Of a stretch of DNA of 64,000 nt, positions 41,301 to 54,299 are shown in pieces (position 1 is the stretch's first letter; every line of letters begins with the position of its first letter). The translations under genes were made by a program, and so were the position numbers. Source of the stretch: Apteryx mantelli (Eukaryota > Chordata > Aves > Apterygiformes > Apterygidae); contig NC_089981.1 of assembly GCF_036417845.1 (NCBI RefSeq), forward strand, positions 65,003,268-65,067,267. The letters run 5' to 3'. Below the pieces are notes generated by a model. That model did no database searches, was not told where the DNA came from, and saw only the letters and a list, made by a program, of their open reading frames with translations.

Positions 41301-42935
41301 AGATACATGCCAATACCTGCAGGCAAATAGAAAGCTTCTGGTTTATAAATATCAGCTTGTGCCCAACTGCCCTTTACATACAAGGCTGAAGCAAGCCTGA
41401 AGAAGAGACTAGAAGAGCAAGAGAAAACAGCCCAAGGACACAGGTAGCAAGGAAGGAAGAGCTGGCATTGCTGTGGAAGGAGAGAGCTGAGTCTGGCTTT
41501 GTTGACAGAACTTTGCAGGGTCTGAGAGGAAACATGTTATAACAGACTGGCTGGAGTCACAGCAGGACTGAGAGATGGAGGGGTGCAAACATGCAGTCAG
41601 CCACTCTCCTATTATGTGAAATGGGAGTACGTGCTGCTATAGGTGGGGTGAGTGTGGGGGACTACTTTAGTAGCCTTTAGTCTCTGCTAGCCTCTAGAAA
41701 TCAGTTCCTATTGAAGAGATGAGAGTACACTGGAAGACTTAAAATGAGGACAAGAATCCTGAGCTCAGTGTGACTTCTAGCTGCTTGTCCCAGGCACAGT
41801 TCCAGGCCTTGGGAAGCCCAAAGGAAGATTTGACTATGCAGGAGGGATCCTCCTGTATCTCTGTCTCTGGATGAAAACAGGGTGCAGGGAGCCAGGGATT
41901 CTTGAACACCAGTCTCCCTTTTGATATTAATTTGCTATGAAACATTCTGTCTCGTAAGTCTGTTTCTCCCTGTGGTTTCATCTTCCTTCTTAGAAAATGG
42001 TGCAAATGAAGCTGAGCTTCCTCCTAGCTTGTGGATGTCTGTAGTATATTGTGCAGCACTCCAAGGAGAGGAGTAAAGAAGGATAAAGGATTCTTATGAG
42101 TCTTTGCAAAGATCTGTGCCCATGCCAAAAAAGGGTGTGATAAGAAGTCCTGCTCCAGTTCCATTCCCCAGCCTGTTCTAATAGGCTGTGACATTTGTTA
42201 ATGCCAGTCCTGGGGCCAGAAGAAAGCAAGACCAACAGCTCAGTTTGCACTTGACAGGACTGAGCCCTGCTTGAAAATACTAGGAAACCTCCTGAGTCAG
42301 CAGCTCACTTGCTCCTACTCTTGGAATAGCTGAGATTCCCGGACACAGTAACTTGACTCTACTCCTGGCTCAGGGCAGCCGCTAGCTGAAAAGCAAAATA
42401 AAATCCCCTCCTGGCCCATTAACGAGGCCTATTCTGGGTTCAGGAGAAACCAGTCTGACTGATGAACTCCCCTGGCTCAGGGGCTCTGGCTGGGGCTGGG
42501 AGAGTTATTCTTTCCTTATTCAGCAGACAGGAGGATGTTAATGGAGAGCATATGGGAGGGGAGGGAGTACTGTGGATATTGCTGGAGGACAGCCAAACTG
42601 AAGCAAAGCCCCAAGAAGCCTATTCTCCATCCGGGCAATACTAAAACAGGCCACAGAGAGATGAGAAGTCCAGCTGTGATATGGGGGAGTTGGGAAAAAA
42701 GCCCTCTGCTTTCCTCAGCCTTTTTACTCCCACTCCAAACAGGACAATGGCACAGTATTGTCACATAGTCCTGTAGGCATGGTATTCAGCCTTTCTGGGG
42801 AAGAACATGTGTCAGCCAGGCACCCCATCCTGGGAGTCCTGCTATGGACTTCAGGGAAGCAAGTACAGCCTCTGTGTTTGCAAAGGGCTTTGCAAATTTA
42901 TGGTGCTATCGAAATGATGAATTGCAAACAGTCCT
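38394..42935. other. intergenic, nothing recognised
   Basis: Several ORFs of 60-140 codons exist, but none shows family motifs, splice-supported structure or homology I recognise. Confidence 0.5.
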
Positions 42936-42939
42936 ACAG

Positions 42940-43000
42940 ACTAGAGATGGAAAAGCCCTGTTAACTCCTCCAGTCCATCTCCCAGAGCTGATGCAGAACT
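42940..43000 (-). repeat. possible CR1-type tail fragment
   Basis: AGATGGAAAAGCCCTGTTAA followed by CTCCTCCAGTCCATCTCCC resembles the reverse-complement end of CR1-type tails (aggacctattaggtcatctagtccatc pattern). Confidence 0.3.
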
Positions 43001-43384
43001 GTTGCCTCTCACACATTTCCTCAGTTTCTGTCTGGACATGTTTTGAACAAGCAAGCAACTGAGGTTCCCATATTTTTCACTTCTTAATTCTACTTTAAAA
43101 ATAAACACTGATATGATTAATGTAGTATGGCATACCCAGCTGCCTGAATATATCAAGCAGGATGGAACAGGGTGCATCAAAGGCAGCCCACATCTGCCTT
43201 ACCTTAAAGATAAAATGGAGGACTAGCTAGTGAAGACTTGATCACAGCTGGAACTAAGAAGCTTCCCACTAAGTAGGAGGCCAGTTAGAATCAGCTCCAG
43301 TAAAAATTAGGTGTGGCCTTTTTGGCTTTTCATGATCTGTTAATGTGGCCCTGACTGAGGCAGATTTTGTGCATCCTTGATGCT

Positions 43385-43790
43385 TGGCCTTGCATTATTC
43401 ACCAGAGCTTAACTAACCAAGGAGCCTGGCTTGTTTAGCCTAGCAAAGGGGGATATAATTGCTATCTATAAATAAATACTTCAGGGGGTGAACACATGAG
43501 GGGAGGGAAGAGCTATTTAAAGATAAAGGACAATGCTGGCACAAGAACAAATGGGTATAAACTAGCCATGCATAGATTTAGGCTAGGGATTGGAAGCTTT
43601 CTAATGCTCAGAGCACTGAGGCTCTGGGAAGGCCTCCCAATGGGTTTAGTACAGCCAAAAATCAAGCTGGTTTTAAGATGCAATTAGACACATTCATTCA
43701 AGTGACTGTATGGTATGGCTGTCTGTGTGAGCAAGGGGCTGGACTCAAGAAGCCCGGGAGCAATATCTTGTGATTCTCCGGGCTGCAGTA
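43385..43790 (+). repeat. CR1 LINE 3' tail
   Basis: In order: GGCTTGTTTAGCCTAGCAAA, GGGGATATAATTGCTATCTA, GCTCTGGGAAGGCCTCCC, GGGGCTGGACTC and CTTGTGATTCTC. This is the standard CR1 3' UTR order ending at the gattct terminus, in plus orientation. Confidence 0.75.
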
Positions 43791-46754
43791 AGCATAGAAT
43801 GAGTTATGGCTAACCAACTGCAGGGTGCAGTGCAAGCAAGGTGGGAAAGCACTGAAGGACTAATAAAACTTGAGAAATTTAGACTGCATCTTCACTGCAC
43901 AGTAGACAGATTATCACTCCAGATAAAACTGGAACCTGAAACTTAACTCCTCTGTAACAGCTATGCTGGCTAGCCTGGGTTAGAGAGTTTGCAGGGGGGG
44001 ATAGGAGTAGCTTATCAACAGCAGTCAGGAAAAAGAGTTTGAGATTACTCTGTGTGAAGCCACACCCAAGAGAAAAGATGAAAAGAAATTATGACTGGTT
44101 TTCCTGTGAGCAGGTTGAGGATCATGTCATATTCTCCAGTGAAATAACAGCTCCGCCTGACCTCAGGCTGAGGCCAATACATGATGCCCCTGCACACACA
44201 GATCCTTCTCTATAAAGTCATTTGCCAAACAGAGGGTGGATGTCTTTTCCCCGTGGCTATCCTGTAAAACAGTTAGAATAAGGGAGACCTCAACTCTTGA
44301 CTGAGACTTGCTGGAAAAGCATGTCCAAACCTTTGCTGCCTGATCCAAGTGGAAGCTATAGCAATAAATCACATACTCCAGTTTACACCAGTAGCATGAA
44401 CAAGATAATGGATCTTTTACCAGAGAAAGATCTGTTGCAATATAGCACAGAGGGATGAGGGACAGCCTGCAGAGGTAAGACAGCTATACAACTAGCAGAG
44501 AGCTCCCTTTTATTGAGAGAATTTTCCTGTGGGAACCTCCTGCCTGTCTCAGCGCTCTCTGTGCTCCATCAGCAGCGCAAAGCAAATTTAGCAGAGACCA
44601 GAGAATCCATCTTAAAATGCCTTAGGGAGGACAGAGAATATAGTAGAAATGGAATTGCAGTGATGTCTCTTCTAATTCTTGTAATCTGTCATCTAGTTAC
44701 GACAATGATAGGTACATTAGAAATCCACAGACAGACTGGGTATGATTTGATCACATTAGTGGTGGCCCATGCATCAAGACATTCAGAGGTTTTATTCAGA
44801 AAAGCATTAAAATAAAGATGGTTGTGCTTCCAAATCTCTTTTGTCTGGGAAAAGGATATCTCCTAAGGCTGGCTTTGCTCCTGACATTTCTCATTCTTTG
44901 CTTTTTCCTACATATCAGAAATATAACATGAAATGCCTTGTCTTGGTATTTTCATAATTCTGCAGTCAGTCTCAGCAGGAATCAGAAACAATGACGGTGG
45001 GAGGAGATGAGCTGAGTCAGGTCTGAAAGATGGTTCCTTGCACTGGAGGGATGTAGATGTGTTTCTATTTAGGTTCATCAAGTCTTCTTGATGCACTGTG
45101 GCTGAAAGCTGATGGCTGTTATAGGCTTTCTTGAAATGAGGTATGGGATTTCCATCCAATTACCAGCTAACTTTATATAGTATTACAGGAAGCTGAGAAC
45201 TGCATGAATGAAAGCAACAACACACTAGCTGGGGAACAGCACACATAGGAAGCTTGACCTACTGCTACTTGCATTTTCTTGGCTGTGTGAAGCTTAGACG
45301 TTTTTCATCCTTCAGGTCTAAAGTTCTTGGCCTGGCATCCTTCATCAAGTTGAATAAATTTTAAAAAATAGGAGAGAAGACAAAGAAAAAAAAGATTTGA
45401 TTTTCCTTTGAGGGGGACTTTCATTTGAGATGCAAACCAGCACCTTTTTTCCTTTGACCTCCAAAAAATGAGGAGAATTTATTGGTCATTTTCACGTTTT
45501 TAACTGACATTCTAATTTTCTTCACAAAAACACTTCAAACATAGAGAAGCTCAATAAATCTCTAAAGCACACAGCTAAAAGTGTTCATGCAGGCTGTAAA
45601 ATTGTAACTCTGGATTTGTACAATTCATGCTTATGGTCAGTCATGTCAAGCTTTAAAAAATCTACCACTTCAGCCATCTCAAAAAGGCAGTAAATCTAGA
45701 TTATGTATTGAAAGTGCTTAGGGAGTCTGGGTATTTATACCAACGAAATGCCAAAATATTTTACTGACATGCTCCATTTTTTACATTCTTTTACTAGCAC
45801 TTAATTTTTTATGTATATATATTTTTAATGCTGACAGTTATATTTTGGCTATTCTTAGTTTGCAACTGGCTAAGTCTCCTCTAGTCAAAATAGGAGTCTG
45901 AACAATTTCACACACATGGCACCCTGGGCAGAAGACAGTGGAAAACTCACAGATATGTGCGTGGCCTGGGCTGCATATAGTTAGAGCTACATTTTTTTTA
46001 AGCTCTGCGAAGGTCACACACAGAATCCCTGGCAACTTCCATAGGAATGATTCATTGGGGTGCTGTTGCTAATGAACCTGTGTTGGTCCCCAGTGTCTCC
46101 CCACACAGGGTTAGATGTTGCAGCACTGTGGAAATGAAAGGCATGACTCGGTAGGGAGTATTTCTTCTTCTGTGTCAGAACCACTTCTGAGCACCCTAGG
46201 GGTGGCATGCAATTAGAAATGTAAACTGAAGCCTCTAAGGGGTGTCCACCATACAGTGCACTTCAGATATATCCAAATCTACCCTAGTACCAGAAATAAA
46301 ACAGTCGTGCTAATGCAGCTCTCTCACTGGACTAGTTTTCCTGTCTTTTAAAGGTATGCATGCAGCTAACATGGCTCCATTTCTTTCCTGACCCAAATTA
46401 GCACTCATGTCTAATTTGAGTATCTCTGTATAATAGTGCTTGGTGCTACACAGGCATCACCAGTAGCTCTCTCTACTGGAAGGGTGCCAGGAGCACATTT
46501 TATTTACAGATGGAAATCACTTAGAAGAGGCCAAATTCCTTCTGGATTTACAATGAAGTTACACAAAACTAGTGCGTAAAAGATTTAAATGTAATTAACT
46601 AACTCAGACCAAACTCACTTATAATAAAAAAAGAATGGGAGCATTCTCAATGAATCTAGACCCAGACTCAGGCATGTGACAATCCAAAACCAGGCAAAGG
46701 CCACGAGAATTCTAATTTTGTTATAAATATTTCATGGTGTTTTAATCCTGACTA
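43791..46754. other. intergenic, nothing recognised
   Basis: Ordinary AT-leaning sequence with no recognised gene or repeat. Confidence 0.5.
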
Positions 46755-46990
46755 TCAAGGCCCCATGGGCACCTCTAGGCCTCCCTGTCCCTGCCCACTC
46801 CTAGGCCTCTCCCCAGCCCCAGGCCCCCATTTCAGACCGGCCCAGGGCCGTCAGTCCCTGCCCCACAACACTGCGGCATCGCCGGGCTTCAGCTCTGCCA
46901 TGGCCTTGCCCCTGCCTGGCCATGGACCTCCTGACCCTGACCCGCAGGCGACAGCCCGGCCCGGCCTCAGCCCAGCCCTGTCCCCGCGGC
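46755..46990 (+). repeat. GC-rich dispersed repeat, copy 2
   Basis: Homologous by eye to 18497-18760 in the same orientation. It is richer in CpG: ACCGGCCCAGGGCCGTCAG here against AGCCCAGCCCAGGGCTGCTAG in the other copy. GC-rich, CpG-dense sequence continues to about 47155, giving a small CpG-island-like block without a gene. Confidence 0.6.
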
Positions 46991-47159
46991 GGTGCCCAGC
47001 GCCCCCCTGGGGTGGGGGCTGCCCCGGCTGCCCCCGGTGCCCTGCTCTCTCGGGGCGGTGGGACAGGCCCTGGCAGTGAGGCCCGGTCCTGTCGTCACCG
47101 GGAGCCCCTGCCGCTGCCAGCCCCAGGGAGCCACCGGCTGCGCAGCCGACACTGACTCC

Positions 47160-50100
47160 TCTAAGCTCGGTAGCTGCTGCTGGGTACTTTCCTACAGGTC
47201 ATGTTAAGAAGTAAGAACAAGCTCCAAAGATGGCTGCCTAATGCTCCCCCCACTACACTGCAAGGCAAAAATAATCTAATGATCATAACCGTGGTCTCCC
47301 TCCTCCTCCTCAGAGTCCAGATTATGTACTGAAAGGCATAATGGAATATAAGACATGCACTTAATTCCTGGCAGAAACAAAAGCTGCCTTGGGATTTGAA
47401 AGACCAGCTAATCTCTGCCCCCATCAGAAAGGTTCTGGTTTATTGTCCATTCGGTCTTCTGAACAGTTCTTCCTTCCTTCCTGCTTGTCTGTTTTTCTGG
47501 CAAATATCTACATGCTTTCTTCCATGCTATAAAGAGAATACCATAAACTTGTTTTCCTTCAAATTGCTTCTCAGAACACTTTTTGCAATGATGTCTCTAT
47601 GAATTAGGTACCAACTGTAATGAAAGACAGTGAAACCACTATGGATTTCTGACTTCCTATGTATTTATAAATATCTGGCATAGCAAGTGAGACAAACACT
47701 TAAACAAATGATGTTTCTATGTCTTACTCTCCAAGTGTGATACAGTAACTACTGATGACTTTATCCCACATCCCAGGGAACAGTTTAGGTACCAAGTGGT
47801 TCTGGCAAAAAAACAAAAATTCAGACTTTAGAAATCATTAGAAAAGCCTGCTTCTGACAGATGCAGAAGGGCATTATGGCACCAGAGGTAATGCAGTCAA
47901 CTATCACTCACTCCTCCTCCTTATTTGCTCACTTAAATCCAAGTTGCTGAAATGAATCAGCAGATCAAATGGCAGCTTACATCTGAGGTGCTTTCACCAG
48001 GCTAAGAAGGTCCAGGGCCAGGACTGCTAAAAAGAAGCTATATTGGCTGAGTTGAAGTGGGGCTTCAGATTTGCCCTATAGAACTTCCCATATCATGCCG
48101 GGCTCTGGAAGATTTTTTAATCTTTGCCAGTCAAAAGTTAGAGAGAGACGATGCTCACCTAACGTTATATATCAAAGCAGTTACACAGTTGGAAGACAAC
48201 CAACCATGTCCAAGACCTATAATAGTATAGAAATGTTTGAGTAACAGCATAATGTGCTACTGGCCCTGAGAAGAAGAAATCTAGTCTGGGAGCAGGAGAG
48301 CCACTAAGTGTTGCAGTAACATCAACAACAACAGATTTATCTTGTTCTGAGGCAGTCTTTTGTGTCTTTATTAAACACATCTTTGAAGGTGCTACTTATT
48401 GAGCTTTCTTATGGCACTTCTGGGTATCACTAAAAATAAATCCATAGTGTAGTAGTGGTATGGAACACAGAGGTGCTTATAAGGTATTTGTCTTTATTTT
48501 CAGGTCATAGCCATGTGATCTGGGCCAATATGGATGGCACATATAGCCATGTGGAAGATTCCATTCTTTCCAGCTGCTCTTCATTACCATTTGCTTTCAG
48601 GAATTTCAAAGAATACTGTAGCTGCCTTTTCGAAGTCTCTGTCAGGCTTTCTTCCAGACAGAGGGATTCAGGTGGCTTTAGTTGCTCCATTTTTTCCAAA
48701 GAAATCTGTGTTCTTCTAATGCAGTGTAATAAGGGCACAGTGTCCCCAGGAGGGACTAATTCTCATTTCCTGGCTCAACATTTGAGGTAGGTAAGTTACA
48801 AAAACAATTCTGCAATCTGTGGCTACTGTTGCACACTGGAAATGGCATTCTTAGGAGAAGGTTTAGAAATGAATCTCCATTTACAAAGGAAGTTAATGAA
48901 ATCGGGACTGTTTTTTTCCATATGAAGTACATTGGGATTCCAACGATACTAGCAACAACAAGAACAGTAGCAGGAACTGCTAGAGGAACCAGTTGCAAGC
49001 ATTCAGAAAGACCAAAACATGCACTGTGTTTGCAGGATGCGCAAGAAGTCCAGATGTCATCTCCTCCTGCTGACCATTTAGGGAGCACATCATGAGCGAA
49101 CTCAAAAATCTATGTTTGCCAAATAAGAAGGAACAAAAATGTGTTGAGCAAAAGATTTTATTTCCCAGTGTCTACGGGGAAATCAACAGACAATGGGAAG
49201 TGACATAAAAAAACATATACATGAAAGACTGTTATTTAAAACCAGTTGACATAGTCATTTTCAATGGAATCTGGCTGGCTCTAGCCAGTATTTAATTCAA
49301 AAATTCCTCAGGAATGAAGGTCTTTTGCAGACCAGCTTTATTTGGCTGAGGTTGGGCTTTGCTTTTTCCCACATCCCGCCTGCTGAAGTTAGAGGTTGAT
49401 GGCAGGGAGCCTGATTCCTCTGTCTCTTCCTGTGACTGACATATCCAGCCAGTATCACCTCTTTTTTAAGTTGTCTGCTAAAATGGTTGTATGCAAGAGA
49501 AGCTGGAATGGGAAAGAAGGAGAAGTATAATATACTCTTCTTCTGAGAACACAGCAAAATATTACCTGAAGGAAGATGCCACAAGGAGCCAAAGAAGTTA
49601 AAGAAACAGTGTACAGTCCAGAATGGGCTATGTTCAGTCCCATGGTGGTAATGACTTTCCTATGCAACACCTCATAAGCCATAAGTGCTGCAAAGAGGCT
49701 TTAACTCACAGGGTACAAAAGCAGCAACACACTTGCTGCCAGCACTAGACTTTGAAAATGAAAATAATGACATCTCTAAAGAATCTTTTTAACACACTCA
49801 CCAAAAGGAATTAGATGTTAGTTCATTCCTTACCTCTAAGGCCTGTGCAGTTGAAGTAGAGGCACTTTGAACCTCTGGCTTTAGAAATGAGGGATACAAA
49901 AATTAGTCTTACTCAAACATTCTGCAACACATGTAGCATGTAGAGAATACACAGCAGGTTGATTTGGTTAAGGTATTCACAGGTAAAGCCTCTCTTATGA
50001 CAGTAGTAAGGTAACCAACCCAAACTCGCCCATACATAAATAATAAACCCCATTAGGCATCACCTCACTCTTGTGTATCTCAGTTGCTCTCATTCTGTCT

Positions 50101-53100
50101 CCTGATATGTTCAGCCCTCAGCCTACTAAAACCAAGGCACTGGGTCTCATTGACTCCTGCAGTCTGCGGGAGGGGGGAGGCTGGTACTGCAGCTCCAGAT
50201 GTGCTTTTTCTGCTCTTCAAAACTGTTCATCAGAAAAACAAAAAGCCCTGCGTTGCCATGGAGACAGTATCTCTGGCACTGCTGTACCCAGTGGGCGGCA
50301 GCAGCTTCCTGGCTGCAGAGCTGCCCAAGGCCTGGTGCTTGTGCGAGCGCCGTGCTGCTGTGCAGGCTCTGGAAGCACAGGGCTGAGCCGGGATGACATG
50401 CAGTGCTTTATCAAAAGTGGCGGACCCAAGGATCTGGGGATTTTATTCCTGAAAAGATACGTCAAAGTGAGACTAGGTGAACTTGGAAGCATGCAAAAGT
50501 TGTGTAAAAGCCTGCGAGTCAGTGCCCAAAAGAAAGCTGGCAGTCTCTTTTGAGATGAAAACATTCTCGAGTGTTTAATTATTTTATTTACAGAGATAAT
50601 ACTAGGAATAATGGGGAAACTAGGCAAGGTTATTTTGCACAAGGAGTAATTTTTTTCCAGGAAAGCAGTGGAAATGCCATCTTTTGAATCATTTAAACCT
50701 TATAGGTGCTCTTTGTAAAGGAAATGATCCTCTGCCAGCCTCCAAGAGATAGATGAAATGAGACCAATTAAGGCTTCTCTAGCTCTAAATACTAGGACTG
50801 TGCAAAGACACTTTATCCTTATTATCTTTGAAAGTAAAAATGAATAGGGTGTGCCCCAGTTGAATTAAAATCAGGGCTTGCATTATGTAAAAAGCCAGAG
50901 TAGATGATCTGTACTGTCCTTAAAACATCTGAAAACATGAGCACAGTGTCACTAGATCAAACAGGAATATCTGTACATCAAGTCCAGTCTCAATGGTGTC
51001 CACTTTATGAAGCTTCAGAGGACAGTGAGAAAACCAGTTAATCTGTCTGGCCAAGGGTGTACTGCAGTATACAGGGAAAGAAATTCTTACCTGAATCCAG
51101 GGGGAGTGACCCTAAAACTTGAAACTTCTATCTGTTTTAACTGCATACTATATTTATAACATCTGACTTCCACTGCCTTCCCAGGCAGATACTGTTAGTG
51201 ATCAGAAAATTATACAGACCATTTTACAGCCCGGATCCAACACATAGGCCAGTCTCATCTCTAGCCAGTCTCATCTCTAGCATAAAATGGTGCATTCTAA
51301 TTGAAATCACAGGACTCACTAGAATTGTAACAACACTGCTTCTGATTCTTTGGCTCTGCAATAGGACAGGGATTCACCAAGGGTACAGAGCAACTCCACT
51401 AATAAAGATTAGGACCTGCGATTTCTGGAAGAATCATGTCCTGAGTTATCCCATGGCCCTCTGGAGTAAATGTCCGACCTTCTAGATGTGCTCACAAGAA
51501 CCCTGGGAAAGGTCTGGAGTGTTGCCCACTCTTGTCTACATTTTTTTCCCCAAAGCAGTTTTGCTTCATTACTGTTCAAGAAACTGAGAAGGACTGTTGA
51601 CAGGAAGAAGCCCTATTAGCAGAGACACTCTCCTGGAGGTGGTAAGGAAGAGACATTAGGCTGCTGTCTAAATCATGCAGCAGTCCAGCTGGCCAGGGCT
51701 TATTCCTCCTGACATCTGCTTTCTGAGGTACTGTCATCCATATTAGATTCCGTCAAAAGTCATTTTGCCACCAAGTTGTGCAGCTTCCTGGGACGTGTGT
51801 TGCCACAGGGGGCCCACAATGCCCCATCTGACACCCTGGAGAGATGACATCCACCCCAGCAATAAAGATTGGGATGGGGGGGTTACAACCTCTGTATTCA
51901 GAGGCATCAGAGAGCTCTTCCCCCATGGAGATATTCTGCATTTGGCTGGCTAAAATGGGACAACTCATAATATGCTCTTACAGAATTAGAAATTCAGACA
52001 CTCATGACATTTGCTCTGCAGCTATCTAACCCTGAACAGTGATCTCATCAGAGCTCAGATACAGAGATGTCAAGTGGATGATACTTTTCTCAGGGGACTC
52101 CAAGGTTAACAGGTGTTACAAGATGGGGTGTTGAGAGCTCAGTAAGTGGTGAGGAGTGATCCCACAAGGCAGTGCTGTTAGGCACATGTTGTAGCTAGAA
52201 GACTCATCTCTGGTACAAAAATTGAAATGCAGTCCTTTCCTGCTTCTGAAAGAACTCATAGCCCTGTTTGAGAACCATAGTGTTAATTCACATACCAATT
52301 CAACCAATTTCATTTTGCCTTCCTAAATTTTCCATATCATACGTAGCTGGATGCAGCATCCTGCTACTTCAAATGTTGCATAGCGTTGCTATGCTCTATT
52401 AAATAGCTTCCTTCTTCCTTGCCAGAAATAGCTACATTTCAGTAGTGGGTGAAGAGATCCCAGTATTTATAGTTTCTAGAGCTTCTAGTTGGAATTGCTG
52501 GGATATATAAACATAAACACATGGTTTGATTTTGCTGTCTGGACAAGAAGTAGTTAATGGGGAGGAACATTCAGTATGGTCACTTTAGCCACTCCACCAG
52601 TACTTGACACATAAAGAAGATTTCTGCCTGACCACTCTCTCCTCAACCCCTTCCCCTGATCTTTGTATTCAGACAGCCTGAGAGGTACGACAGTATTCTG
52701 GAGCCAGAAGGAGAAGACAGGATATTTCATTAGCACTGTTGTAAACTGTGTTTTAGACTATGACAGAATATTGAGTACTTTTAGACCTTCAGCAGGCTGC
52801 TGATGTTCTCCTTCCTAAGGAGTCAGCCCACGGGACAATAACAGAGGCAACGGGACCGGTCAGAGTTGCTGGCAGAGCTACTGGGAGGGAATTGCTGCTG
52901 GCAGGAGTGCCTGGGGAGCTGGATGTACCCAGCCAGCCAGTGAGCTGTTTTCACTCACCCTACGGCAGATTTAGTTCAGAGATGGTATGTGAGACCTTGG
53001 CCCCTACCCAGCTCTAGCTTTTCCCCTTCTTCCATGGAGAGCAGCACGAGTTAAAGGCAAGAGGACTGAAGGAAGCATAGCCTTACTTAACCACACATGG

Positions 53101-53560
53101 AAATGAAGAAATGTCTACAGTAATATGGGGAAGCAAGAGAGAGGATGTGAAAGGAAGGAGGGAGATAGGAAAAGAGGGAGGGAAGGAAAGGATTGCTGGG
53201 GATCCTCTCCAGCCCTGCTTACAAGGTGCTGGATAATTCATGGCTCTTGTTTACACTGCTCCAGACCACATCACAGACATTCCCAGCTAATGGCTTCCAT
53301 CTGGAGCAGCCATGTGCTGCCCAGCCTCCACCGCACCGCGTGTGTCCCTGCCAGTGGAGGAGGGTCTCCCTCCAGACCTTCCCACCCTCCTGCCTCTCAC
53401 ACACTGCTATCACCAAGAGGGCTTGGTGCATGTTCTGTCTCTCCCCTCTGAGTCTTCCCAAGACATTACTGTCATGTTTCCATGATCCTAGATAAGGGGG
53501 CTGGGATATACCTTAGACAGTGGAAAGTCCCATTTATGCGGAGCCCATGGTATGTACTGG
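47160..53560. other. intergenic, nothing firm
   Basis: No coding homology. Only a 16-bp tandem duplication (51249-51280) stands out. The longest ORF here (50071-50553 plus) has no recognisable domain. Confidence 0.5.
51249..51280. repeat. perfect 16-bp direct duplication
   Basis: CCAGTCTCATCTCTAG occurs twice in immediate tandem. Confidence 0.95.
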
Positions 53561-53589
53561 GAATACGATGCAGGGACACCCGGGCATTA

Positions 53590-54260
53590 TGCACAAGCTC
53601 AGCCTGAGTCCAGCAGGGATTATTAGCTCTGGCTCAGGGTCAACCCTGCTGGACCTGGGCTGGTTCCCAACAGGACCACTCAAGTGTCTCCATGTTGTGC
53701 TTCCCAGCACACCAGGTTTGGGAGGGTTTATTAGCTTGGGCACAATGCCAGACGTGAGCTGCCTCTACACTTCTTCTGTATAGTATTTGAGCTAACAGAC
53801 TTTCCCAGAACCCACAGTGCTCACTGCACAGTAGAAAGACACCTGCCTGGTTTGAAAGGAGCCCGGCCAGGTTGGTGCTAAGCCAGGCTTCATAGGCCTG
53901 CTGGATCCAGCATGATTTGTGTGAAAACTCTCAGGTGTCTTTGCTGTGTAATTCCCAGCACTCCTGCTTCCAGGAGTATGGTCCTGAGACAACCACAACA
54001 ACTGGTTCTGCGTGGGGCTGGCTTGTGTCCCCTGGGTTTATCAGGTTGGGCTCTGCACTTTGCCAAAGCGGCAAAGACATCCAGAGACCTGAACCAATCC
54101 TGGAAGTGGCACAGCCATGGTTGCACTGTGCTGCACAAAGCCTCAGTTTCTGAGTCCTGCCAGACCTGGGCTGGCTTTGCCCAACTGCCTCCACATCTGT
54201 GGCAAGGGCTGAAGTGCAAAGGCGGAGCTGCATGTGGGCTCCAGGACCAGAATAGCCAGG
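53590..54260. repeat. possible degenerate ~250-bp tandem array
   Basis: Similar words recur at about 53645, 53897 and 54157 (CCTGCTGGACCTGGGCTGG, CCTGCTGGATCC, CCTGCCAGACCTGGGCTGG) and at about 53680 and 53930 (CTCAAGTGTCTCC and CTCAGGTGTCTTTG, each followed by CCCAGCAC). GGGTTTATTAG/GGGTTTATCAG with TTGGGC recurs too. Units are diverged and indel-rich. Confidence 0.4.
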
Positions 54261-54299
54261 GTGCTGCAGGACAGACAAAGGTGCACAGCGGAAATGGAA

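Noticed and set aside
46765..47079. Pro-rich ORF in the GC-rich block at 46.8-47.1 kb.
   Set aside because: It is explained by the GC-rich dispersed repeat, whose other copy has disrupted frames.
50071..50553. 160-codon plus-strand ORF.
   Set aside because: No recognisable domain, no conserved splice structure, and composition typical of chance.
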